A stretch of DNA of 15,055 nt, from positions 1-15,055 of the forward strand of contig URND01000070.1 in the NCBI GenBank assembly GCA_900549105.1, written 5' to 3'. A model generated the notes under the pieces. The model had not been told where the DNA came from, did no database searches, and saw nothing but the letters and a program-made list of their open reading frames with translations. Of this stretch, positions 7,408-13,112 are shown piece by piece. Position numbers and translations under genes: made by a program. This stretch comes from an uncultured Eubacteriales bacterium. GTDB taxonomy: Bacteria; Bacillota; Clostridia; Lachnospirales; Lachnospiraceae. Every line of letters begins with the position of its first letter. The stretch's first letter is position 1.

Positions 7408-7884
7408 CTAGTCTTTTTCCTTTTCGGAAGTGACAGCCTGGGCGCGCATCAGAGTTTGAATCATCTGGATTTGTTCCGGAGTAATATTCATATTTTTCAT
7501 TTGATTCATCTGATTCATCATATTGGAAAAGTCTGTGTTTTTTGTCAGCTCACTGTACTGATTATAAAGCCGGACGGCGTTTAAGATGTTCAGAAACTGG
7601 TCAATCTGTTCGGCCTCCGCGGGAGCACAGTATTTGCGGATATCCTTGAGAATTTCTTCAATTCCGGGCCGATGCCCATCCGTTGGGACAGAACAGATGG
7701 AAATTTGTTCCTGATTGAACAGGCTGATGGTTTGCTTTAGTTCCAGCATCCGGGCAAGCATGGCCAACATTTTCCCGGAGGAAGGGTCCATATATGTCAC
7801 GGCAGCTTTGAGCATCTGGGATGTACCCTGAAAGGACTGGCGGTCCAGCTCAGTTAAAGGAATATATGTCGTCTCATTGGACAC
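7408..7884 (-). CDS. Hypothetical helical protein, 158 residues
   Basis: No family is recognised. The protein has no signal peptide or membrane segment. Its sequence is mostly helix-forming: about 12-55 (with MLKAAVTYMD and MLAMLARMLELKQTISLF), about 73-85, and 88-115 (a leucine-rich stretch ending in a tyrosine-rich turn). A Met/Asn/Gln-rich tail follows (FSNMMNQMNQMKNMNITPEQ, 119-138). The start is GTG at 7884 (reading MSNETTYIPL), supported by GAGGTG about five bases upstream; no in-frame ATG fits as well. The only minus-strand neighbour is the Gly/Cys-rich gene 107 bp upstream, with a hairpin between them, so co-regulation is possible but not shown. A sporulation role is conceivable only from the neighbourhood. 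Confidence 0.75.
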   Translation of the reverse strand: MSNETTYIPLTELDRQSFQGTSQMLKAAVTYMDPSSGKMLAMLARMLELKQTISLFNQEQISICSVPTDGHRPGIEEILKDIRKYCAPAEAEQIDQFLNILNAVRLYNQYSELTKNTDFSNMMNQMNQMKNMNITPEQIQMIQTLMRAQAVTSEKEKD

Positions 7885-7953
7885 GGTTTCACCTCAAATC
7901 TCATAGAATGGAATAGGACGCCGCATTTTTGGCGGCATGGTATTCGGAAATGG

Positions 7954-7973
7954 GGGACGCCCGAAGGCGTCCC
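7954..7973 (-). terminator. Perfect UUCG-tetraloop hairpin between the two minus-strand genes
   Basis: GGGACGCC (7954-7961) and GGCGTCCC (7966-7973) are perfectly complementary around a four-base loop. Read on the minus strand the loop is cUUCGg, the exceptionally stable tetraloop. It lies 19-38 bp after the stop of the Gly/Cys-rich gene. No T run follows on that strand, so it may be an RNA 3'-end stabiliser or attenuator rather than a full terminator; on the plus strand GTCTTTT follows. Confidence 0.6.
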
Positions 7974-7991
7974 GTCTTTTGTTGTCAGAAA

Positions 7992-8252
7992 TTAGCAGCA
8001 GCCACAGCCGCCGTTGCCGTTGCCTGTAAAGCAGGACAGGAGAATAATCAGAAGAAGCCAGTCACAGCTGGAGCCGTTAGTGAATCCACCGCAGCCGCCG
8101 TTGTTACCGCAGCCGCCGTTGCCGAAGCAGCTTAAAATAAGAATCAGCCAAATCAGAGAGCAGCTGTCGCCTCCGTTGAAAAATCCAATGTTATTTCCAC
8201 ATCCACAACCACAATCATTGTTACCGCAACCGGTAGCAGCTAAATCACTCAT
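7992..8252 (-). CDS. Gly/Cys-rich small protein with duplicated Cys-hydrophobic-Cys module
   Basis: This 86-residue protein contains 13 Cys and 22 Gly. Two near-identical modules repeat every 32 residues: C31-SLIWLILILS-C42 and C63-DWLLLIILLS-C74. Each is a strongly hydrophobic ten-residue stretch bracketed by cysteines and flanked by Gly/Asn/Cys linkers (NGGCG, CGCC). The N-terminus carries CGCGCG. It resembles tiny Firmicute proteins annotated as YjcZ-like sporulation proteins or, misleadingly, as chorion high-cysteine protein; several such proteins are spore-coat associated. ATG 8252 has GGAGG seven bases upstream, an excellent signal, so expression is likely real. The hydrophobic stretches are short for transmembrane helices; disulfide-linked or beta-type assembly is an alternative. 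Function is not established, and a sigma-K-like promoter suggests the mother cell. Confidence 0.8.
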   Translation of the reverse strand: MSDLAATGCGNNDCGCGCGNNIGFFNGGDSCSLIWLILILSCFGNGGCGNNGGCGGFTNGSSCDWLLLIILLSCFTGNGNGGCGCC

Positions 8253-8290
8253 TATTTGCCTCCATATTTTTTTAATATTTACTTTTGATT

Positions 8291-8318
8291 TATATTATGT
8301 GGGATGACTTGTCTGGTT
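8291..8318 (-). promoter_or_regulatory. Sigma-K-like promoter for the Gly/Cys-rich gene
   Basis: On the minus strand AACC (8315-8318) and CATAATATA (8291-8299) are 15 bases apart. The recalled sigma-K consensus is MACM, then about 15-17 bases, then CATANNNTA. No good sigma-A promoter is seen in this direction. The motif is short, so chance is a real possibility. Confidence 0.4.
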
Positions 8319-8337
8319 TCACATTTTAGGATAAAAT
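8309..8337 (+). promoter_or_regulatory. Sigma-A promoter for mnmM
   Basis: TTGTCT (8309-8314), a 17-base spacer and TAAAAT (8332-8337) form a reasonable vegetative promoter about 60 bases before the mnmM start. It overlaps the divergent sigma-K-like promoter, so the two transcription units may exclude each other. Confidence 0.55.
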
Positions 8338-8395
8338 TTATTTCGGAATCGATTTGATTTTAATAAGAAATTTATTTTCCAAAGGGGGAAAACAT

Positions 8396-8947
8396 ATGCA
8401 GATGGTAGACCGGGTTCACCGGATGCTGGGCGAAAAAATAAAGCCGGGAGACCGGGCGGTCGATGGAACCGTGGGAAATGGATGGGATACGCTGAAGCTT
8501 TGCGAACTGGTCGGCCCGGAAGGAAAGGTGTATGGATTTGATATACAGGAGGAAGCCGTTTTAAAAACGAAGGAGCGTTTAACCCGGGCCGGATATGGAG
8601 AGCGGGCCGAGTTGTTCTGCTGTTCTCACAGTGAAGCCGGTCGGCGGATAAATGAAAAAATTCAGGCGTTTACAATGAATTTGGGTTACCTTCCGGGAGG
8701 GGATAAGCAGATTGTGACCCGAAAGGAATCCACCGTTGAAGCATTAAAGGCGTTGACAGGGCTTTTAAGTCCGGGAGGCCTGGGGCTTATTCTCGTTTAT
8801 TACGGACATCCGGGAGGTTTGGAGGAAAAGGCGGCCGTAGAGAAATTTATGGAAGAAATGCCATCCGACTGGGGTGAAATTTTGCGGACAGAAATTGTCA
8901 ATAGAAAAAATTGTCCGCCAATTTTATACATAATGGAGAAAAAATAA
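8396..8947 (+). CDS. mnmM: tRNA mnm5s2U34 methyltransferase MnmM (YtqB family)
   Basis: This 183-residue class I SAM-dependent methyltransferase has motif I AVDGTVGNGWDT (21-32), an acidic adenosine-binding residue in GFDI (D49), the family signature MNLGYLPGGDK (94-104) and YYGHPGG (135-141). That signature marks the YtqB group, long annotated as rRNA methylase. It was later shown in Gram-positives to methylate the aminomethyl group at wobble U34 in tRNAs, completing mnm5s2U. The ATG at 8396 has AAAGGGGG about six bases upstream; the 14-residue longer reading lacks a site. Length is normal for the family. It is cytosolic, seems monocistronic, and the next gene has its own promoter. Assignment rests on these motifs. 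Confidence 0.87.
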   Translation: MQMVDRVHRMLGEKIKPGDRAVDGTVGNGWDTLKLCELVGPEGKVYGFDIQEEAVLKTKERLTRAGYGERAELFCCSHSEAGRRINEKIQAFTMNLGYLPGGDKQIVTRKESTVEALKALTGLLSPGGLGLILVYYGHPGGLEEKAAVEKFMEEMPSDWGEILRTEIVNRKNCPPILYIMEKK

Positions 8948-8973
8948 AATTTTATTTTATCGTCAGGCTTCGA

Positions 8974-9002
8974 CAAATTTTGAAGATTGTTCGTGATATA
9001 AT
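8974..9002 (+). promoter_or_regulatory. Extended -10 promoter for the XRE regulator
   Basis: TGATATAAT (8994-9002) is a perfect extended -10 element. The -35 region at 17 bases (CAAATT, 8974-8979) is weak, which extended -10 promoters tolerate. The start codon is at 9035 behind GAGGAG. Confidence 0.6.
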
Positions 9003-9034
9003 CGGGACATATCTTTAAATGAGGAGAATGACTT

Positions 9035-9268
9035 ATGAAAACAGATGAACACAAGATGACCCAATTGGGATATGCTCTTCGGGAATACCGGGTCAGACAT
9101 AATATGACTCAGCAGGAACTGGCAGAAAAACTGGGCGTGAGTACGAACACGATTCATCTTTGGGAGACGAAAGTGTGTAAGCCTTCGATGGGCTCGCTGC
9201 TGCTGTTATCTGATTTATTGGAAATATCACTGCTGGATATCATTTCAAAGGCAAAAAGAGACTATTGA
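9035..9268 (+). CDS. XRE/Cro-CI family small DNA-binding protein
   Basis: This 77-residue protein is almost entirely one HTH_3 domain. Helix 1 is about LGYALREYRVRHN (11-23), the turn and recognition helices are MTQQELAEKLGVSTNTIHLWE (24-44), followed by KPSMGSLLLLSDLLEISLLDII (49-70). It has no ligand-binding or protease domain, so it probably acts as a simple dimeric repressor or activator. The ATG follows GAGGAG by about eight bases. It is transcribed alone or with galE; no terminator is seen between them, and the duplicated dyad at 9314-9368 lies just after it. That dyad is an attractive candidate binding site, but this is inference. Toxin-antitoxin or phage context is absent. Confidence 0.9.
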   Translation: MKTDEHKMTQLGYALREYRVRHNMTQQELAEKLGVSTNTIHLWETKVCKPSMGSLLLLSDLLEISLLDIISKAKRDY

Positions 9269-9294
9269 GTACATAGACAGACATATTATTAGTA

Positions 9295-9310
9295 TTTCAG
9301 GAAACTGAAA
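9295..9310. promoter_or_regulatory. Perfect 16-bp dyad upstream of the galE promoter repeats
   Basis: TTTCAG-GAAA-CTGAAA is a perfect inverted repeat with six-base arms. No T run follows on the plus strand, so it is not an ordinary terminator. It ends three bases before the first 19-bp repeat and covers that copy's -35 region, making a protein-binding site plausible. Confidence 0.45.
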
Positions 9311-9313
9311 AGT

Positions 9314-9368
9314 ATGATATACTGTGAACAGTTAGAGATGCAAGTTGACATGATATACTGTGAACAGT
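9314..9368 (+). repeat. Duplicated 19-bp promoter/operator element before galE
   Basis: ATGATATACTGTGAACAGT occurs exactly twice, at 9314-9332 and 9350-9368 (36-bp period). Each copy contains an extended -10-like box, TGATATACT, fused to a perfect dyad, ACTGT-GA-ACAGT (9321-9332 and 9357-9368). The dyad would sit over the transcription start, a classic repressor position. Copy 2 would give a leader of about 30 bases to the galE start. The -35 regions are weak for both. The repeat and dyads are seen directly; promoter and operator function are inferred. Confidence 0.7.
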
Positions 9369-9397
9369 GTGAATAACAAATGAAAGGAAGAAAGAAC

Positions 9398-10417
9398 ATG
9401 GCAATATTGGTTACCGGCGGCGCCGGATATATCGGAAGTCATACCTGTGTTGAACTTTTGAATGCAGGATATGACGTTGTTGTTGTTGATAATTTATGTA
9501 ATTCCTGCAAAGAAGCTTTGGACCGGGTACAGGAGATTACCGGAAAATCTCTAAAGTTTTATGAAGTGGATATTTTGGACAAAGAGGGTCTGACAAAAGT
9601 ATTTGATGAAGAGCAGATTGATTCGGTTATCCACTTTGCCGGTTTAAAAGCGGTTGGCGAGTCTGTTGCGAAGCCGTTGGAATATTACCACAATAATATA
9701 ACGGGGACTTTGGTGCTTTGTGATGTCATGCGAAGCCATGGCGTGAAAAATATTGTATTTAGTTCCTCAGCAACGGTTTATGGAACCCCGGCCTTTGTTC
9801 CGATTACAGAAGAATGCCCGAAGGGAACATGCACGAATCCTTATGGTTGGACAAAATCCATGCTGGAACAGATTCTTACCGATTTGCATACAGCGGATTC
9901 AGAGTGGAAGGTTATCCTGCTTCGCTACTTTAATCCAATCGGCGCCCATGAGAGCGGACGCATTGGTGAAAATCCAAAGGGTATTCCGAATAATCTTGTG
10001 CCGTATATTACCCAGGTGGCTGTCGGCAAACTGGAATCTCTGGGGGTATTTGGCAACGATTATGATACGCCGGACGGCACGGGTGTGAGAGACTATATCC
10101 ATGTGGTTGACCTGGCTATTGGGCATGTGAAAGCGATTGAAAAGATGGCTCAGATTTCAGATGGCGTTTTGATTTATAATCTTGGAACAGGAATTGGCTA
10201 CAGTGTTCTTGATATTGTTAAAGGTTTCGAAAAAGCTGTTGGAAAGCCGATTCCATATACCATCAAGCCGAGACGTCCCGGGGATATTGCCACCTGTTAT
10301 GCTGACCCGTCTTTAGCAAAGAAAGAACTTGGATGGGAAGCTGTCCGTGATTTGGATAAAATGTGTGAAGATTCCTGGCGGTGGCAGAAAAATAATCCGG
10401 AAGGATATGAAGCATAA
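9398..10417 (+). CDS. galE: UDP-glucose 4-epimerase
   Basis: This 339-residue short-chain dehydrogenase/reductase interconverts UDP-glucose and UDP-galactose using tightly bound NAD, linking galactose use to cell-surface sugar synthesis. The NAD-binding loop is GGAGYIGS (7-14). D31 begins the DNL segment after the second strand. The catalytic set is S124 in SSSATVYG, Y149 and K153 in YGWTK, with the same numbering as I recall for E. coli GalE. The substrate region includes RYFNPIGAH and GTGVRDYIHV, and PRRPGD near the C-terminus is typical. The ATG at 9398 is preferred over 9380 because AAAGGAAG sits seven bases upstream and the protein then starts at the first beta strand. No galK or galT is adjacent, so a role in supplying UDP-galactose for polysaccharides is as likely as galactose catabolism. 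Confidence 0.96.
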   Translation: MAILVTGGAGYIGSHTCVELLNAGYDVVVVDNLCNSCKEALDRVQEITGKSLKFYEVDILDKEGLTKVFDEEQIDSVIHFAGLKAVGESVAKPLEYYHNNITGTLVLCDVMRSHGVKNIVFSSSATVYGTPAFVPITEECPKGTCTNPYGWTKSMLEQILTDLHTADSEWKVILLRYFNPIGAHESGRIGENPKGIPNNLVPYITQVAVGKLESLGVFGNDYDTPDGTGVRDYIHVVDLAIGHVKAIEKMAQISDGVLIYNLGTGIGYSVLDIVKGFEKAVGKPIPYTIKPRRPGDIATCYADPSLAKKELGWEAVRDLDKMCEDSWRWQKNNPEGYEA

Positions 10418-10467
10418 GATATATCCATCCGGGATGCCCGAATGGGTAAGATATAATGTTTAAAGTT

Positions 10468-10517
10468 AAAAGCCTTCTCCTTAAAACCTTAAATAGGTTT
10501 CCTGGGGAAGGCTTTTT
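10468..10517 (+). terminator. galE intrinsic terminator
   Basis: AAAAGCCTTCTCC (10468-10480) pairs with GGGGAAGGCTTTTT (10504-10517). An inner AAACC/GGTTT stem extends it, and five T close the 3' side. It lies about 50 bp after the galE stop. Confidence 0.88.
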
Positions 10518-10592
10518 GTGTGGGGAAATGGGGAACAGAGTTATCCGGCATGCCTCTGATAATAAGATGTATTTATATGATATTCAGAATAT

Positions 10593-10657
10593 AAAAAAAG
10601 AAACGAGCAACCCATCTTAGACCGAAGCCGGATGGTCAGAAACCCATTTCTTTCTTA
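10593..10657 (-). other. Potential structured RNA or terminator, minus strand
   Basis: AAAAAAAGAAA (10593-10603) can pair with TTTCTTTCTT (10648-10657), enclosing CCATC/GATGG and GACC/GGTC stems that compete with each other. AACCCAT occurs twice (10609-10615 and 10641-10647). Read on the minus strand the element ends in TTTCTTTTTTT. It matches no riboswitch class I recognise. Confidence 0.35.
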
Positions 10658-10681
10658 AACCATATTTTAATATAAAACCGA

Positions 10682-10716
10682 AAAAAATGCAACATCATTT
10701 TTTACATGATGTCGCT
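10682..10716 (-). terminator. Minus-strand terminator-like hairpin with no visible gene
   Basis: On the minus strand GCGACATCAT and ATGATGTTGC form a ten-pair stem (one G-T pair) around a seven-base AT-rich loop. ATTTTTTT follows directly. No minus-strand gene lies upstream of it within the window, so it would end an antisense or small RNA, or be a relic. Confidence 0.5.
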
Positions 10717-10732
10717 CCTTGACCTGCATTGC

Positions 10733-10761
10733 TTGACTTTAGTATGAAGTCGGGCTATAAT
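10733..10761 (+). promoter_or_regulatory. Strong sigma-A promoter with an internal dyad
   Basis: TTGACT (10733-10738), 17 bases, then TATAAT (10756-10761). The spacer region contains GACTT-N7-AAGTC (10735-10751), a possible operator. A further TTGACC lies 14 bp upstream of the -35 box (10719-10724). The promoter sits inside the upstream extension of the ABC reading frame, so the gene must start later, at 10810. Confidence 0.75.
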
Positions 10762-10809
10762 ATCGGCTATATATCTGCCACCGGTATTGGAAGAGGAAAG
10801 GAGAGGCTG

Positions 10810-11418
10810 ATGAAATTTATAATCGAACATTTATCGAAGCATTTTGAAAAGAAAGAGGTTTTGCGGGACATTCATTTTACCTTTGAGGAAGGTAAGATTT
10901 ATGGCCTTTTGGGAAGAAATGGCGCAGGAAAGACGACGCTTTTCAACTGCATTAATCGGGATATTAAGATGGATACAGGCTCTTTTTACATGGAAGAGGA
11001 CGGTGTGAAACGGGATATCCGGGCAGAAGATGTGGGCTATGTGCTGTCAACGCCGACTGTGCCGGGATTTTTGACCGGGAGGGAATTTCTTAAGTTCTTT
11101 TTGGATATTAACGGGGCTTTTGTTGATGAACCAAAAAGTATCGATGAATATTTTGATGATGTTCGGATTGAGGAAGAGGACAGAGACAGGCTTTTGAAGG
11201 ATTATTCCCACGGCATGAAGAATAAAATGCAGATGCTGATTAATATTATTGCCAGGCCGAATATTCTTCTGATGGATGAACCGCTCACATCGCTGGATGT
11301 CATTGCGGCGGAAGAGATGAAGCAGCTTTTGCGTTCGCTGAAGAAGGGGCGGATTACTATATTTTCAACCCATCTGATGGATTTGGCCTGGATTTATGTG
11401 ATGAAATTGTTTTGTTAA
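10810..11418 (+). CDS. ABC exporter ATP-binding protein, C-terminus lost by frameshift
   Basis: As read, this is a 202-residue ATPase. Walker A is GRNGAGKTT (35-43), the signature is YSHGMK (132-137, the variant usual in ABC-2-type exporters), Walker B is ILLMDEP (152-158) and the H-loop is STHLMD (H188). The usual Gln of the Q-loop is not found: the equivalent GYVLSTP segment has Ser. After LA (residues 192-193) the frame turns to WIYVMKLFC and stops. One base further on, another frame gives DLCDEIVLLSHGKLEV and about 42 residues in all, ending at 11516 and overlapping the permease start. A one-base deletion near 11386-11390, or a sequencing error, explains this. The ATG at 10810 follows GGAAAGGAGAGG. 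The nucleotide-binding motifs survive, so partial function is possible. Confidence 0.88.
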   Translation: MKFIIEHLSKHFEKKEVLRDIHFTFEEGKIYGLLGRNGAGKTTLFNCINRDIKMDTGSFYMEEDGVKRDIRAEDVGYVLSTPTVPGFLTGREFLKFFLDINGAFVDEPKSIDEYFDDVRIEEEDRDRLLKDYSHGMKNKMQMLINIIARPNILLMDEPLTSLDVIAAEEMKQLLRSLKKGRITIFSTHLMDLAWIYVMKLFC

Positions 11419-11516
11419 GCCATGGGAAACTGGAAGTTATTGATAAATCGAATCTGGACAGCCGTGAATTTAAGGAAAGAATAATTGAAGCTTTGAGGGA
11501 GGAAGATAATGAATAA
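11391..11516 (+). pseudogene. Displaced 3' end of the ABC ATPase gene
   Basis: From GAT 11391 this frame encodes the expected C-terminal end of the ATPase: DLCDEIVLLSHGKLEVIDK, then SNLDSREFKERIIEALREED and NE, stopping at TAA 11514-11516. It has no start or ribosome binding site of its own. Its stop overlaps the permease start (ATGAATAA, 11509-11516), which is how the intact gene would have been coupled to its partner. It is the remainder of the gene starting at 10810. Confidence 0.85.
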
Positions 11517-13080
11517 AACATTTCGGATATCCTTTTCTCTTAAAAATACATATCGGGTGAACAGTATTTTATATGCGCTGAAACAGATTCCGCTGGTAAA
11601 AGAATTATTGCCGGACAGGCTGTATCAGGTGCATGGATTAAAGGTTTTTGCCAATGTTATTGCGGCTCTCTGGGAAATTGCGACTATTTTTTTAGAAAAA
11701 TTTTTGTATTTGCTGATTCTTATTTTTGGAATCGGGTTGCTGTATACGGATGTGCTGAAGTCCCAACTGTTTTTGCACATTTTGTTTTTTCTCACAATCA
11801 TCGGCGCCTTTATGAATACAAATCTGTTTAATCCGACAAAGGATAAATATTATGCCATTATGCTGCTGCGCATGGATGCGAAGGAATATACGCTGGTGAA
11901 TTACGGTTATGGTATTTTAAAGGTAATTATCGGATTCCTGCCCTTTACCATGATTTTTGGGCAGATGGCCGGGCTTTCGACGATAATGTGCCTGTCGCTT
12001 CCGTTTTCAATCGCGGGATTGAAGCTGGCGATTGCCGCTTCGTCTTTATGGGATTATGAAGTTCGTGGATTTGCCTATAATGAAAACCGACTCAGCAAAT
12101 ATCTGTGGGCAGGAGTGGGCCTTCTTTTAGCAGGGGCTTATGGTCTTCCGCTTCTGGGGCTTATGCTGCCGGAAAGGGTATTGACGGTCCTTTTTATACT
12201 GTTTATTCCGGCCGGGCTGATTGGCATCCGAAAGATTGGGAGTTTTAATGATTATAAAGAAATCCATAGGGAATTACTTGCAGATACGATGAATCCGGTA
12301 AATACAGTGACAGAGGCCGCAAAAAAGGCCAGTGAGAAGGCGATTTCATCGGATACAACCATAACAAGCCGTAGAAAGGGCTTTGAATATCTGAATGAAC
12401 TGTTTATTAAACGCCATCAGAAGATTCTCTGGAAATCAACAAAGCGTATTTCCGGCGTTTGTATTATTTTGCTGGCAGCCGCAGCAGCCGGCCTGTATTA
12501 TTTTCCGGAAAAGCAGGTTGTCGCCAACCGGCTGATCATGAATTGTCTTCCCTATTTTATGTTCATTATGTATATGATTAACCGGGGGAGCGGCTTTACA
12601 AACGCCCTGTTTATGAATTGCGACCATAGTTTGCTGAATTACTCTTTTTTTAAGCAGCCGGCTTTTATTTTGAAATTATTTCAGATTCGGCTGCGGGAGA
12701 TCATAAAAATAAATGCGGTTCCGGCGGTGATTATCGGTGTTGGCTTATCGGCGATTTTATATGTATCCGGCGGGACGGAGCAGCCGCTGAACTATGCGGT
12801 AATTTTTGTTTCAATTTTATGTATGAGCGTCTTTTTCTCGGTACATTATCTTACGATTTATTATCTGCTTCAGCCTTACAATGTGGGTACCGAGTTGAGA
12901 AGCGGAACCTACAGGCTGGTTACGACGGTCACCTATCTGATCTGTTATTTGATGATGCAGTTACGGGTGTCCACGTTTATTTTTGGCCTTTTAATGATTG
13001 TATTTTGTGTGCTTTATAGTATCATTGCATGTATTATGGTGTACCGGTTGGCGCCAAAAACTTTCCGGTTTCGAATGTAG
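11509..13080 (+). CDS. Large ABC exporter permease, 523 residues
   Basis: This is a polytopic membrane protein with about 11-12 hydrophobic segments, near residues 62-82, 86-104, 133-152, 155-178, 198-220, 223-240, 313-332, 342-360, 400-421, 428-454, 470-484 and 489-512. A long cytosolic loop of about 241-312 splits it into halves. The N-terminal 43 residues are basic and probably cytosolic. It resembles the roughly 500-550-residue ABC exporter membrane subunits of Firmicutes (possibly the ABC_tran_2 type), although no diagnostic motif was recognised. GGAGG lies six bases before ATG 11509. It follows the ATPase gene with overlap and precedes the MATE gene by 32 bp, so the three likely form one transcript. 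The substrate is unknown. Transport would depend on the damaged ATPase or another one. Confidence 0.85.
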   Translation: MNKTFRISFSLKNTYRVNSILYALKQIPLVKELLPDRLYQVHGLKVFANVIAALWEIATIFLEKFLYLLILIFGIGLLYTDVLKSQLFLHILFFLTIIGAFMNTNLFNPTKDKYYAIMLLRMDAKEYTLVNYGYGILKVIIGFLPFTMIFGQMAGLSTIMCLSLPFSIAGLKLAIAASSLWDYEVRGFAYNENRLSKYLWAGVGLLLAGAYGLPLLGLMLPERVLTVLFILFIPAGLIGIRKIGSFNDYKEIHRELLADTMNPVNTVTEAAKKASEKAISSDTTITSRRKGFEYLNELFIKRHQKILWKSTKRISGVCIILLAAAAAGLYYFPEKQVVANRLIMNCLPYFMFIMYMINRGSGFTNALFMNCDHSLLNYSFFKQPAFILKLFQIRLREIIKINAVPAVIIGVGLSAILYVSGGTEQPLNYAVIFVSILCMSVFFSVHYLTIYYLLQPYNVGTELRSGTYRLVTTVTYLICYLMMQLRVSTFIFGLLMIVFCVLYSIIACIMVYRLAPKTFRFRM

Positions 13081-13112
13081 ATTCGAAAAGATAAAATAAA
13101 GGAGTTATATTT

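Larger units (their letters stand above)
10418..10809. other. 392-bp gap between galE and the ABC genes
   Basis: No protein-coding gene is supported here. In order it holds a small hairpin at 10426-10446 (CCAT-c-CGGG against CCCG-a-ATGG), the galE terminator (10468-10517), AT-rich spacer, a 65-bp potentially structured segment (10593-10657), a minus-strand terminator-like hairpin (10688-10716) and the promoter of the ABC gene (10733-10761). Confidence 0.7.

Noticed and set aside
7992..8252. RiPP (thiazole-type peptide) precursor reading of the Gly/Cys-rich protein
   Set aside because: No YcaO, dehydrogenase, protease or exporter is adjacent, there is no leader/core layout, and the hydrophobic modules do not fit such precursors.
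7929..8307. Plus-strand Ala-rich and Pro/Gln-rich frames opposite the Gly/Cys-rich gene
   Set aside because: They arise from reading GCC/GCN-rich codons of the minus-strand gene backwards. The minus strand has the ribosome binding site and the regular Cys spacing.
8941..8958. 18-bp perfect A/T palindrome at the mnmM stop as a terminator
   Set aside because: It has no G-C pairs, so its RNA stem would be too weak for a typical intrinsic terminator; low-complexity AT sequence makes chance likely.
9345..9350. TTGACA as the -35 box of the second galE repeat
   Set aside because: It is only three bases from that copy's -10 box, and at 17 bases downstream there is only TGTGAA, a poor -10.
11380..11420. 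Programmed ribosomal frameshifting in the ABC ATPase
   Set aside because: No slippery heptamer, internal Shine-Dalgarno or downstream pseudoknot is evident at the shift; mutation or sequence error is simpler.
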